64,000 nucleotides of DNA from Bacteroidota bacterium (GTDB lineage: Bacteria > Bacteroidota > Bacteroidia > Bacteroidales > Cfx3-03), in NCBI GenBank assembly GCA_013390605.1, contig JACAUB010000001.1, positions 3,345,721 to 3,409,720 of the forward strand, in the 5' to 3' direction. Positions within the stretch are counted from its first letter, which is position 1. Each line of letters opens with the position of its first letter. The notes beneath the pieces are model-generated. The model had not been told where the DNA came from, ran no database searches, and worked only from the letters and a program-made list of their open reading frames with translations. Shown here piece by piece: positions 16,865 through 27,258 of the stretch. A program made the translations under genes and the position numbers.

Positions 16865-17788
16865 ATGAAAAAACTTTGTAGAAAGTTATCATACTTGATT
16901 ATTCCTATTGTTATCTGGCTTATTTCAATAGAACTTGTTTGTCGCACACAAACATCATTTGGTATAAAAAAACATTTTTTGGATACCAATTTAAATTCAA
17001 TTGAGGTTTTAATATTAGGTAGTTCACATAATCAAAACGCAATAAATCCTGAATTTCTAAGTAAGAAAACATCCAATCTTGCATTTGGAGGGCAACCACT
17101 TTCAATAGATTATTATTTATTAGATAAATATATAGATAAAATGCCCCATCTAAACACTGTATTTTTAGAATTATCACCTCATAGCTTTTATAGGGACCTT
17201 ATTCCATCTGCTTATAATGGTCATATTTATTCTATTCTCTACAACATAAGTTACAATACTGAAGCAGTATCTTATAAAAACTACTCATTAGTTCTTTCTG
17301 ATTACGAATATTTTTCTTCAATATTCAATTCCTATTGCAAAACATATAAATATAATTCAGTTCCTATAATTAATAAATTTGGATTTACAAAAATTGATAT
17401 TGACGGTAGATTCTCTTCGCTTAAATACGATACTGCTAAGATTAATAAAACATTTGTGATGGGGCATCGCTTCACAGATAAATCGCTATTAAATTCTAAT
17501 AAATTATTTTTACGAAATTCGGTAATACGATGCCTACATAAAGGCATCAAAGTTATACTAATTACCCCTCCCCTTTATGCCACATACTTAAATCAAATCC
17601 CAGCTGATGCAAAAAAGGAAGTTGCTAGTTTTACGCATGAAATAGTAACTGAATTTGGTATAAAATATTTTGATTATTCGCATGACAAAAGATTTAATAT
17701 TTACGATTTTAAAAATGATGACCATTTGAATTCAAATGGAGCTAAAAAGTTTTGTAAAATAATTAACGATGAAATTCTAAATAATTAG
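16865..17788 (+). CDS. SGNH-like O-acyltransferase partner of the MBOAT protein
   Basis: This 307-aa protein has one N-terminal membrane anchor (about 8-24) and an extracytoplasmic SGNH-like domain. ILGSSHNQNAI (50-60) gives candidate nucleophile Ser54, FLELSPHSF is a central strand, and NDDHLNSNGAK (284-294) gives His287 with neighbouring Asp residues. The layout matches DltD/AlgX/PatB-like enzymes that receive the acyl group from an MBOAT partner and put it on a sugar hydroxyl. It begins right after the MBOAT stop. It is distantly like the protein at 9877-10872. Confidence 0.68.
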   Translation: MKKLCRKLSYLIIPIVIWLISIELVCRTQTSFGIKKHFLDTNLNSIEVLILGSSHNQNAINPEFLSKKTSNLAFGGQPLSIDYYLLDKYIDKMPHLNTVFLELSPHSFYRDLIPSAYNGHIYSILYNISYNTEAVSYKNYSLVLSDYEYFSSIFNSYCKTYKYNSVPIINKFGFTKIDIDGRFSSLKYDTAKINKTFVMGHRFTDKSLLNSNKLFLRNSVIRCLHKGIKVILITPPLYATYLNQIPADAKKEVASFTHEIVTEFGIKYFDYSHDKRFNIYDFKNDDHLNSNGAKKFCKIINDEILNN

Positions 17789-17859
17789 ATTTCATGATTT
17801 TGCATAGCATATACATTGATCAATAAAGGATGCAAATAAAATACGAATTACTATAATTT

Positions 17860-18690
17860 ATGACAATAAAAGAACAAATACAGCACAAACTTATCGAATT
17901 AGGGAGTAATACCATATTAATTCATTCAGATCTTATGTGTGGTTTTAATATTCCCTTTAGTAGAAACAAGAGCTTTCTTATTTCGCATATAGCAGAATTA
18001 ATGTCTCTAAAAAAGGAAGCAAGTATTTGGATGCCGGCATTTAATTATGATTTTTTAAAAGGTGCTGTTTTTAATATAGAAAAGACACCCTCAAAGGTCG
18101 GTGTACTCACAGAACATTTTAGAAAAACTGAAGCTGAATGGAGAACCCCAATACCCGTATTTTCATTTGCAGGAATAGGTGAGCAACCAATCTTAGACAT
18201 CTCAGAAACTATCGATCCATTTGGATTGAAATCTGCGTTCCATCATCTTTATATAAATGATTCAATTTTAATGCACTATGGATCGACATTAAATTCATCG
18301 ACTATATTACATTATGTAGAAAGAATATCAAATCGATTAAGCTATAGATATGATAAATTATTTCATGGGAAAATATCAATTAGTAACGACAAAGAAATTG
18401 ATGTAAAATTCAATTATCATGTAAGGCCGCTAGGAGAACATTTAGAATATGATATTAATAAAATCGAAAAAGACCTGTTAGAAAACGGTGTTTTATCCTT
18501 ATTCAAGGAAGGACAAACAAGGATTTTAATAGCCAAAGTCACAGATCTAACTAATTTCTGGAAAAGTAAAATGGAACAAGATTCTTTATATTTCTTAGAT
18601 AATCAGAGTAAAATATGGATAGAACCATTTTTAGATAAAGTAGGAAGACCATTTATATTAACTGACTTCGAGAAGCAAAAAGAACTATGA
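17860..18690 (+). CDS. AAC(3)-fold N-acyltransferase
   Basis: This 276-aa protein has the aminoglycoside 3-N-acetyltransferase fold signature: an early ILIHSDLMCGF strand, MPAFNYDF, a TPSKVGVLTEHFRK segment, and MHYGSTLNSSTILHYVE near 145-161. In polysaccharide loci such proteins acylate amino sugars rather than antibiotics. From memory, FdhC of Acinetobacter, which puts 3-hydroxybutanoate on dTDP-Fuc3N, has this fold. It is therefore the best candidate in the window to pass the product of the KAS III/ACP cassette to an amino sugar. It overlaps the next gene by 4 nt. Confidence 0.72.
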   Translation: MTIKEQIQHKLIELGSNTILIHSDLMCGFNIPFSRNKSFLISHIAELMSLKKEASIWMPAFNYDFLKGAVFNIEKTPSKVGVLTEHFRKTEAEWRTPIPVFSFAGIGEQPILDISETIDPFGLKSAFHHLYINDSILMHYGSTLNSSTILHYVERISNRLSYRYDKLFHGKISISNDKEIDVKFNYHVRPLGEHLEYDINKIEKDLLENGVLSLFKEGQTRILIAKVTDLTNFWKSKMEQDSLYFLDNQSKIWIEPFLDKVGRPFILTDFEKQKEL

Positions 18691-19961
18691 GAAAGGAACT
18701 CGAAAAATACTTTGATAGGCTTTGGCCTATAAATCGAAGCCTTACGGGGGATGGAAATAGAGAAACTCTTAAAATTCTATCCGAATTAGTAGATTTAAAT
18801 ATAATCGAAGTTCCTTCAGGCACAAAATGTTTCGATTGGAATGTTCCTCCTGAATGGAATGTTAAAGAAGCATGGATAAAAGACAGTAAAGGAAATAAAG
18901 TTATAGATTTTTCCAATAATAATCTTCATTTACTTGGCTATTCCATACCAATCTATAGAAAGATGGGACTTTCGGAATTGAAAGAAAACATTTATACGTT
19001 ACCCGATCAGCCAGATTATATTCCTTACGCCACATCTTATTACAAAGAAAAATGGGGATTTTGTATGGCTCACAATCAGTTTTTAAAGTTGGAGCAGGAT
19101 GAATATGAAGTGTTTATTGATTCTTCATTAAATCCCAAAGGATCAATGACTGTGGCTGATGTTGTATTAAAGGGCAGTTCTGAAAGAGAAATACTACTTT
19201 CAACTTATATTTGTCATCCTTCAATGGCAAGTAATGAATTATCAGGTCCCTTAGTATCTGCATTTATTTATAATCAACTAAAAAAAATGCCAAACCGATT
19301 CTACACCTATCGATTTGTATTTATTCCTGAGACAATCGGTAGTATTTATTATTTATCTAGTCACGGAGAGGAGTTGAAACAAAAATTAGATGCCGGCCTT
19401 ATTATTACTTGTGTTGGAGACGCGGGAAATTACACTTATAAGAAGAGCAGACAAGGCAATTCGTTACCAGATAGATCTGTAGAAATTGTACTAAAACAAA
19501 CTGAGGACAATTACATTATTAAAGACTTTTGCCCTATGGGTTCTGACGAACGTCAATATTGTTCCCCTGGATTTAATCTGCCAGTAGGTTCTTTAATGCG
19601 CACACAATATTGGGAATATCCTGAATATCACACATCCAGAGATAATAAAGACTTTATTTCATTTGAAGCAATAGAAAAAACAATATTAAAATATCTAGAA
19701 ATAATTAATGTATTTGAAAATAATTTTCACTTCAAAAATACAATGCCCTTTTGTGAGCCACAATTAGGAAAGAGAGGCCTTTACCCAACATTCAGTTCCA
19801 AAAAGAGTAATACAGCATTTGTTTCTACAATGATGTGGATTCTAAATTTATCTGACGGAACAAATGACTTAATAAATATTTCTGAAAAAAGTAAAATTTC
19901 TATAAATGATTTGATTCCTGTCTTAAATAAACTGATTGAAGAAGGTATAATAATGAGATAA
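18687..19961 (+). CDS. DUF4910 aminopeptidase-like protein
   Basis: This 424-aa protein is of the DUF4910/DUF2172 type found in many polysaccharide loci. The N-terminal segment has the marker NRSLTGDGNRETL (16-28). The central domain is M28-peptidase-like, with putative metal ligands His177 and Glu184 in ICHPSMASNELSG, Glu215 in FIPETIGS and His315 in EYHTSRDN. The last 60-70 residues look like a winged helix (NTAFVSTMMWIL, then IEEGIIMR). The family is thought to act on an amide or related bond in sugar modification, but the reaction is not known to me. Its 4-nt overlap with the AAC(3)-like acyltransferase gene suggests a shared substrate. Confidence 0.75.
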   Translation: MRKELEKYFDRLWPINRSLTGDGNRETLKILSELVDLNIIEVPSGTKCFDWNVPPEWNVKEAWIKDSKGNKVIDFSNNNLHLLGYSIPIYRKMGLSELKENIYTLPDQPDYIPYATSYYKEKWGFCMAHNQFLKLEQDEYEVFIDSSLNPKGSMTVADVVLKGSSEREILLSTYICHPSMASNELSGPLVSAFIYNQLKKMPNRFYTYRFVFIPETIGSIYYLSSHGEELKQKLDAGLIITCVGDAGNYTYKKSRQGNSLPDRSVEIVLKQTEDNYIIKDFCPMGSDERQYCSPGFNLPVGSLMRTQYWEYPEYHTSRDNKDFISFEAIEKTILKYLEIINVFENNFHFKNTMPFCEPQLGKRGLYPTFSSKKSNTAFVSTMMWILNLSDGTNDLINISEKSKISINDLIPVLNKLIEEGIIMR

Positions 19962-20116
19962 TATCACAAAATATTAACGCTATTCAAGCATATTTCCATT
20001 AGAAGCATCTACAATTACAAAAAAGATAAAGAAATAAAAGGAAACTACATCAGAGCTTTTATAAAAAATAAGCTAGATACAAATAGCTAATGTTTAACAT
20101 TACTTTTGAAAAAACA

Positions 20117-20154
20117 TTTGATTGTTCTTTTTAAAATGAGTAATTTTGTTACTC
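20117..20154 (+). promoter_or_regulatory. Bacteroidota promoter with dyad over the -7 element
   Basis: TTTG at 20117-20120 and TAATTTTG at 20141-20148 are separated by 20 nt, matching the Bacteroidota consensus. The -7 element lies inside the inverted repeat GAGTAA-TTTTG-TTACTC (20138-20154), a good operator candidate. The same TTTG-N20-TAGTTTTG-TTACTC layout recurs at 49900-49937. It should drive the second regulator and the ABC transporter operon. Confidence 0.7.
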
Positions 20155-20190
20155 AATAATCAAATATATTTTCTTCGGCATAACACAAGT

Positions 20191-20213
20191 TGTGACTGAA
20201 AAGGCGAAGCTAT
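20191..20213 (+). promoter_or_regulatory. Conserved leader block, copy 1
   Basis: TGTGACTGAAAAGGCGAAGC followed by TAT closely matches TGTGACTGATAGGGCAGAGC plus TAT at 49997-50019. Both lie downstream of matching promoters. In the second copy the block is followed in frame by a stop, so conservation is at the nucleotide level. It could be an RNA element that acts after transcription starts. Confidence 0.5.
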
Positions 20214-20221
20214 ACCCAACG

Positions 20222-20773
20222 ATGCTCGATACACTTATCACTTCAAAAACCAGAATAAAGCTCTTAACAAAGTTTTTTCTTAATCCACAGGCTAAAGCTT
20301 ACCTGCGCGGATTAGAGGAGACCTTTGGAGAGTCAAGTAATGCCGTGAGGATAGAGCTAAACCGCTTCGAACATGCCGGCTTACTTAACTCAGCAATGGA
20401 AGGTAATCGCAAAGTTTATACTGCGAATACAAATCATCCATTGTACCCAGACATTCACAACATCTTACGTAAACATCTGGGGATAGACCATATTATCGAG
20501 GAAGTAACAAAGAAGCTTGGGCGAGTTGAACAGGTTTGGCTTAGTGGAGAATTTGCAAAAGGGAACGACTCTAGTTCTATAGAACTTCTTCTAGTAGGTA
20601 TTGCTATTGATCAAGAATACCTTAAAAAGCTTAATGACAAGGCTTCTAGTCTTATTAGCCGTACGATTAAGCTTAACCTTTTTACTCCCGACACATTTGC
20701 TGATTTTAAAAAGAAAATAAAAGCTACAGATATTTTCCTTCTTTGGGAATCAAAAAGCAACAATAACTCTTAA
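20222..20773 (+). CDS. Winged-helix regulator with nucleotidyltransferase-like C-terminal domain, copy 2
   Basis: This is a paralogue of 14193-14747, with near-identical winged-helix residues and the motif LSGEFAKGNDSSSIELLLVG. Here again a Ser replaces the first expected Asp, so the nucleotidyltransferase is probably inactive and may bind a ligand instead. I use the ATG at 20222 (183 aa) because the paralogue starts at the same MLDTLITSK, and because the bases before it (20191-20213) recur as a non-coding leader at 49997-50019. A GTG at 20192 would add 10 residues. It has its own promoter with a dyad, which fits autoregulation, and precedes the ABC exporter genes by 65 nt. Confidence 0.78.
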   Translation: MLDTLITSKTRIKLLTKFFLNPQAKAYLRGLEETFGESSNAVRIELNRFEHAGLLNSAMEGNRKVYTANTNHPLYPDIHNILRKHLGIDHIIEEVTKKLGRVEQVWLSGEFAKGNDSSSIELLLVGIAIDQEYLKKLNDKASSLISRTIKLNLFTPDTFADFKKKIKATDIFLLWESKSNNNS

Positions 20774-20838
20774 ATATACAATGCTCTTTCTATGCGCACT
20801 GTATAATGATTCATTATTAAAACAAATAGTACCTGCAA

Positions 20839-21696
20839 ATGAACCACGAAAAAGCTGAAGAGGAATGGGATCTTATTATTGAAGGAGCCAGTTCTCTTTT
20901 TGACCTTAAATTAAAAGATATATGGCGGTATCGAGATTTATTAGCAATGTTTGTAAAACGGGACATTGTGAGTTTTTACAAACAAACTATTTTAGGACCG
21001 CTATGGTTTTTTATACAACCTCTTTTTACTACAATTATTTACACTTTTGTTTTTGGGAATCTTGCCTCTATTAGTACTGATGGGCTACCCCAACCGCTGT
21101 TTTACCTTGCAGGTATTACTGCATGGAGTTATTTTGCAGACTGCCTTACAAAAACAAGCACTGTATTTAAAGATAATTCGCACATTTTTGGGAAGGTATA
21201 TTTCCCTAGGCTCATTTTACCGTTGAGTATTGTTGTAAGTAATCTATTTCGCTTTGGAGTCCAGATGTTATTGTTTTTTACAATGCTTGCGTATTATTAC
21301 TTTCAAGGCACGACTTTAACACCTAGTTGGGCATTATTAATGTTTCCTGGATTAGTTTTAATGATGGCATTATTGGGATTAGGATTAGGTCTTATAATTA
21401 CTGCCCTGACTACCAAATATCGTGATCTGGCATATCTCGTTACTTTTGGAGTACAACTAATGATGTACACCACAACTGTAATCTATCCTCTAAGTGCTGC
21501 TCCGGCAAAATTCAAACACCTCATTGAACTCAATCCTATGACCGGTTATATCGAAGCTTTTCGCTATTTCTTTTTAGGAAAAGGTGAATTTAGCTCATGG
21601 AGCGTTGGCTACTCCGTCATAACTACACTGGTAGTTCTAGCTTTGGGAATCATAATTTTTAATAAAACAGAAAAATCTTTCGTTGATACGATATAA
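20839..21696 (+). CDS. wzm: Polysaccharide ABC transporter permease (Wzm/TagG type)
   Basis: This 285-aa ABC-2 permease has a cytoplasmic N-terminus, then the marker YRDLLAMFVKRDIVSFYKQT (about 33-52) and GPLWFFIQPLFTTIIY (about 54-69), typical of Wzm/KpsM/TagG. Six membrane helices follow, and NPMTGYIEAFRYFFLG (about 232-247) is the conserved C-terminal loop. With the Wzt-like ATPase next to it, it exports a finished lipid-linked glycan across the inner membrane. It is 65 nt from the regulator gene and shares its promoter. Confidence 0.9.
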   Translation: MNHEKAEEEWDLIIEGASSLFDLKLKDIWRYRDLLAMFVKRDIVSFYKQTILGPLWFFIQPLFTTIIYTFVFGNLASISTDGLPQPLFYLAGITAWSYFADCLTKTSTVFKDNSHIFGKVYFPRLILPLSIVVSNLFRFGVQMLLFFTMLAYYYFQGTTLTPSWALLMFPGLVLMMALLGLGLGLIITALTTKYRDLAYLVTFGVQLMMYTTTVIYPLSAAPAKFKHLIELNPMTGYIEAFRYFFLGKGEFSSWSVGYSVITTLVVLALGIIIFNKTEKSFVDTI

Positions 21697-21790
21697 TTAT
21701 TTTGATTTATAAAAAAGAAAAAAAGATTCCTTATAGTTATTCTAGTTTAAATAAAAAACCGAATAAAATCTCTTAATATTTATCCTTTTT

Positions 21791-23104
21791 ATGCCCCCAG
21801 TTCTCCAAATTTCAAATATTTCAAAGATTTATCGGCTCGGTGAAATCAGTACCGGGACAATCAGTAGCGACCTTGAACGTTGGTACAAAATGAAAATAAG
21901 GAAACAAGAAGATCCTTATTTTAAAATAGGCGAAACCAACGACAGGAGCACAAAAGGTTTGAGCGATTTAGTGTATAGTCTAAGAGATATTAATTTTGAA
22001 GTACAACAAGGCGAAGCACTTGGTATTATTGGCAAAAATGGGGCAGGAAAAAGTACTTTATTAAAAATTATCTCTCGAGTTACTAGTCCAACAACAGGAA
22101 AAATAAAAATTAAAGGAAGAGTAGCCAGCCTATTAGAAGTAGGAACCGGTTTTCACCCTGAACTTACAGGACGCGAAAACATCTATCTAAACGGAGCAAT
22201 TCTAGGAATGCGCAAAAAAGAGATAACTCGAAAACTGGATGAAATAATTGATTTCAGTGGCGTAGAGCGATACATTGACACACCTGTAAAACGTTACAGT
22301 AGTGGAATGTATGTTCGTCTTGCCTTTGCTGTGGCAGCTCATTTGGAAAGCGAAATACTTATTATTGATGAAGTTTTAGCTGTTGGTGATGCTGAATTTC
22401 AAAAGAAATGTTTAGGAAAAATGGGAGAAGTAAGCAGAGGCGAAGGACGGACTGTCATATTTGTCAGTCATAATCTGGGTGCGGTAAAAGAATTATGCAA
22501 TACAGCTTTTATGTTAAAAAATGGACAACTTACATATTCCGGTAGTGCAAAAGATGTAGTACGAGAATATTTGTCTAATCCTGTTAGAATAACTACACAA
22601 AATGACCTTCTAAACGATAAGAAACATAGAAGAGGAAATGGAGAAGTCCGTTTTACTCAGATATCAATAAATAATAATAAGTCTTTTATTGATCCCTCTG
22701 AAGAGATAAGAATTAAATTAAAGGGAATAGTAAACAATGATGTTGATCAAATTTATTTTAGCTTAATGCTAAGGGGACCTATAAATGATGATCCAATTGT
22801 CAACACAGGCATGGTGTGTATATCAAACAATGAGGTAAAAGCAGGTTCAAATATTGAATTTGAAATTTCAATCTTGCCGAATACTTTCAGAACTGGCCTT
22901 TTTCCACTATATCTATGGTTAGGTAAAAAGTCAGAACTAGCAGAAGAGAATTATCCATATGATGTTGTAGACTCCGTATATTATTTAAATTTAAACAGTG
23001 ATAAATCAAGTAAAGAGCTGGGATACAAAAGTGATCAACCTGGAGGATATCTCAATTTTAAATGTGAATTAGAAATGATCAATATTGAAACGAACATTTC
23101 GTAA
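21791..23104 (+). CDS. wzt: Polysaccharide ABC transporter ATPase with C-terminal glycan-binding domain (Wzt)
   Basis: This 437-aa protein has an ATPase domain with Walker A GKNGAGKST (81-89), signature YSSGM (169-173) and Walker B ILIIDE (189-194). The VASLLEVGTGFHPELTGREN block (111-130) is typical of Wzt/TagH. Residues from about 265 to the end form the extra beta-sandwich domain that, in Wzt proteins, recognises the modified non-reducing end of the chain. Its presence suggests the exported polymer carries a capping group such as a methyl or a nonulosonate-like residue. An insertion of about 35 residues between the first strand and Walker A is common in this subfamily. Confidence 0.9.
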   Translation: MPPVLQISNISKIYRLGEISTGTISSDLERWYKMKIRKQEDPYFKIGETNDRSTKGLSDLVYSLRDINFEVQQGEALGIIGKNGAGKSTLLKIISRVTSPTTGKIKIKGRVASLLEVGTGFHPELTGRENIYLNGAILGMRKKEITRKLDEIIDFSGVERYIDTPVKRYSSGMYVRLAFAVAAHLESEILIIDEVLAVGDAEFQKKCLGKMGEVSRGEGRTVIFVSHNLGAVKELCNTAFMLKNGQLTYSGSAKDVVREYLSNPVRITTQNDLLNDKKHRRGNGEVRFTQISINNNKSFIDPSEEIRIKLKGIVNNDVDQIYFSLMLRGPINDDPIVNTGMVCISNNEVKAGSNIEFEISILPNTFRTGLFPLYLWLGKKSELAEENYPYDVVDSVYYLNLNSDKSSKELGYKSDQPGGYLNFKCELEMINIETNIS

Positions 23105-23213
23105 TAGATTCCAGTGTATTCTATTTGAAGTAAAACAAAAAACATGTCAATTATGATGAATTGCTAGTTTTATAATACATTGAAAATAGTAATTTAATAT
23201 TTCCTAGACAACA

Positions 23214-23971
23214 ATGATAAATAATCAAGATATCCTAATTATTATTCAAGCAAGAACGGGTTCAACGCGATTACCCAATAAAATGCTGATTCCATTTGCA
23301 AATGGAAAAACGATTTTGGAAATCATTGTTGAGAGATTAAAATTATTTGTTGATTTACCAATAATTATAGCCACAACACAGAACAAAGCAGACGATGCGT
23401 TGGAAGAATTAGCTAAAAGTTTAAAAGTTGATTTTTATAGGGGAGCGGAAAATGATGTATTAAATAGATTTGTATCAGCTGCTGAATATGCAGGTGCAAA
23501 AAGAATAATACGTGTTTGTGCTGATAATCCATTTTTAAACGCTCTTGCAATGAATGAATTGGTTTTATTTGCATCGCAGAGTTCAGCCGATTATATTTCT
23601 TTCCGAATAAACGGAAAACCATCTATTAAAACTCATTTTGGCTTTTGGGGAGAGTATGTTACTTTAGATGCTCTAAAAAAGGTTGCCTCTAAAACTGGGG
23701 CCCCACTCTATCGGGAACATGTTACAAACTATGTATATGAACATCCTGAATTATTTAAAAATTCGTGGATTAATAGTACACAATCATTAGAAAAAAGAGA
23801 GGATATTCGGTTAACTATTGATACCAAGACGGATTTCGAAAATGTGAGTAATTTATATAAAATAGTTTATGAAATATATAGTAATCCCACATTAGATGAA
23901 GTTGTTAGTATTTTAGATAAATATCCATTGTTATTAAAACAAATGAAATTTGAAATAATTAAAAACACAAA

Positions 23972-23975
<4 letters not shown>
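23214..23975 (+). CDS. Cytidylyltransferase-like protein (SpsF/KdsB type)
   Basis: This 253-aa nucleotidyltransferase has QARTGSTRLPNKML (12-25), which matches the nucleotide-binding loop of SpsF and CMP-Kdo synthetase more closely than that of NeuA. RGAENDVLNRF and RVCADNPFLN follow in the usual order. It probably activates the acidic sugar made by the next two gene products as the CMP form. It overlaps the NeuB-like gene by 4 nt. No other NeuA/KdsB candidate is in the window. Confidence 0.75.
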
Positions 23976-25491
<1,516 letters not shown>

Positions 25492-25602
25492 TTATTTATT
25501 AAATCTTAAATGGTTTCTTTACGATAACGCTTATTAAAAAATAATTTAAAATTGAACTAAAAAATCTCATTATAATTACATTTTTATATTTATTATACCG
25601 TG

Positions 25603-25716
25603 TTGGATGAATTAAATTTCGACTGATAGTAATGAAATAAATAACATATTTGGTTACTACGAGCTTGTAATTTTAATCAATTAGTATAATCATTTTTCAA
25701 ATTAATTGATCCAACG
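25603..25716 (-). repeat. MITE-like repeat, copy B (inverted relative to copy A)
   Basis: This is the reverse-complement match to 1364-1478. The terminal inverted repeats are clearer here: TTGGATGAATTAAATTTCGA at 25603-25622 against the complement of TCAAATTAATTGATCCAA near 25697-25714. The repeat lies in the 267-bp gap between the phosphatase gene and the next glycan gene. Conservation is strongest at the ends and weaker inside, as in miniature inverted-repeat elements. Confidence 0.6.
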
Positions 25717-25758
25717 AGTATATTATAATTTGTAATTATTAAATAAACAGTAAACAGT

Positions 25759-27237
25759 ATGAACATTGGAATTTTTGCAACTCATTACTTATGGCCATCA
25801 CATTTTGAAACAGATCTTGAATTATTACAACAGAACCTCGATTCAAAGAATAAGGTATTTTTCTATAATTGCAATAAATGCATAAAAAATTGTGAACTCA
25901 TTTGGAATTTGGCTGTAGAACAAAATGTTACTATTGATCAAATAAAAAATGCTACATGCTTTCAATGTCAGGAAAAACAACAACGTGGATACTCTCTAAT
26001 AAAAGGACAATTTGTTTTACAATCTATTTTGTTTAATAAACAAAATAAAAAGAAATACATAATTGCAGACAAAGAACTTGAAAGTGCAGATACATTAAAG
26101 AAGCTTGTAATCGACAATAATTACGAAATTGGTTGGTCGCTTATGAGCTCACTAATTAGTATGTATCGTAATCCATTTATAAGCCCAAAGGACCACAAAA
26201 AAGAAGTATCTACTTTATATCAAGATTGTTGTAGAATATACTATAGCACCAAACAATATATAAAAGAAAATAATTTAGAGAAAATTTATCTTTTTAGTGG
26301 ACGTTTATCTTACACCAGAGCAATTCTGTCTGCTGCTAAAACAATGAATATTGATTACTATGTTCATGAAAGAGGATCTGATTTTACCAAATATTCACTA
26401 TTCCAGAATCATACTATTCATAATTTAGAAAAGATAACTGAAAGAATCAAAGAAGCATGGGAAATCGAGAAAGATGAAGATATAAAAAATAACATTGGAT
26501 CTCAATTTTTCAAGGACAGAGAAAATAATATTATTGGATCATGGTCCTCTTTTTTAGATAATCAAGATAAGAATTTACTGCCTTCAAATTGGAATGATAA
26601 AATTCAAAATATTACTTTGTTTTCATCTTCGGAAGATGAGTTTGCAAGTGTAAGTGATGAATGGAGTCTTTCACTGTTCAAAAGCCAATTAGAAGGAATT
26701 AAGTTTATTTCGGATTATATTTCAACTTCACCAAATACTCATTTATATATCAGAGTACATCCGAATACAAAAAACATGTCTGATAATTATAAATTATTAC
26801 TTTCATCATTTTCCGGTAACAAAAGTACAACACTAATTAATTATGATTCATCAGTGTCGAGTTATGCTCTTCTGAAAAAATCAAACAAAATAATAACATT
26901 TGGCTCAACTCTAGGTATTGAAGCAGTTTATTGGGGGAAACCGTCAATTCTGCTTGGGAAAGCATACTATTTTAATTTAAAAGGAGTTATCGTTCCAAAA
27001 GACCATAATGAACTTATTAATCTTCTCACTCAAACAACTATTGATATTCCAATCATAAATGATGCGTTGAAATTTGGGTACTTTATGAAAACTTTTGGAG
27101 TTAAATACGAGCATTACACCCCCATAGATTATAAGTCTGGCTTCTATGAAGGAATTAATCTGGAAGAGCAGTTAGGGACTTATAAACTCCCGTTGAGAGA
27201 GAGAGTAACAAACCGTATTAAAAAGTTAATTAATTAG
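25759..27237 (+). CDS. Capsule-type glycosyltransferase-like protein with N-terminal cysteine cluster
   Basis: This 492-aa protein has no name I can give. Its C-terminal half looks like a GT-B/capsule synthesis domain. LYIRVHPNTKNM is followed by TFGSTLGIEAVYWGKPSILLG, which is the usual sugar-nucleotide-binding end seen in CDP-glycerol/sialyl-type and capsule transferases. The N-terminal 80 residues hold a cysteine cluster (CNKCIKNC, later CFQCQ) that could bind a metal. Placement just after the nonulosonate cassette makes transfer of that sugar a reasonable but unproven idea. It has a normal start after an A-rich stretch. Confidence 0.55.
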   Translation: MNIGIFATHYLWPSHFETDLELLQQNLDSKNKVFFYNCNKCIKNCELIWNLAVEQNVTIDQIKNATCFQCQEKQQRGYSLIKGQFVLQSILFNKQNKKKYIIADKELESADTLKKLVIDNNYEIGWSLMSSLISMYRNPFISPKDHKKEVSTLYQDCCRIYYSTKQYIKENNLEKIYLFSGRLSYTRAILSAAKTMNIDYYVHERGSDFTKYSLFQNHTIHNLEKITERIKEAWEIEKDEDIKNNIGSQFFKDRENNIIGSWSSFLDNQDKNLLPSNWNDKIQNITLFSSSEDEFASVSDEWSLSLFKSQLEGIKFISDYISTSPNTHLYIRVHPNTKNMSDNYKLLLSSFSGNKSTTLINYDSSVSSYALLKKSNKIITFGSTLGIEAVYWGKPSILLGKAYYFNLKGVIVPKDHNELINLLTQTTIDIPIINDALKFGYFMKTFGVKYEHYTPIDYKSGFYEGINLEEQLGTYKLPLRERVTNRIKKLIN

Positions 27238-27258
27238 CATTAAGTGTGTTTATCAATT

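Noticed and set aside
17860..18690. Aminoglycoside resistance gene
   Set aside because: The fold is that of AAC(3), but the place in a glycan operon and overlap with a DUF4910 gene point to sugar modification.
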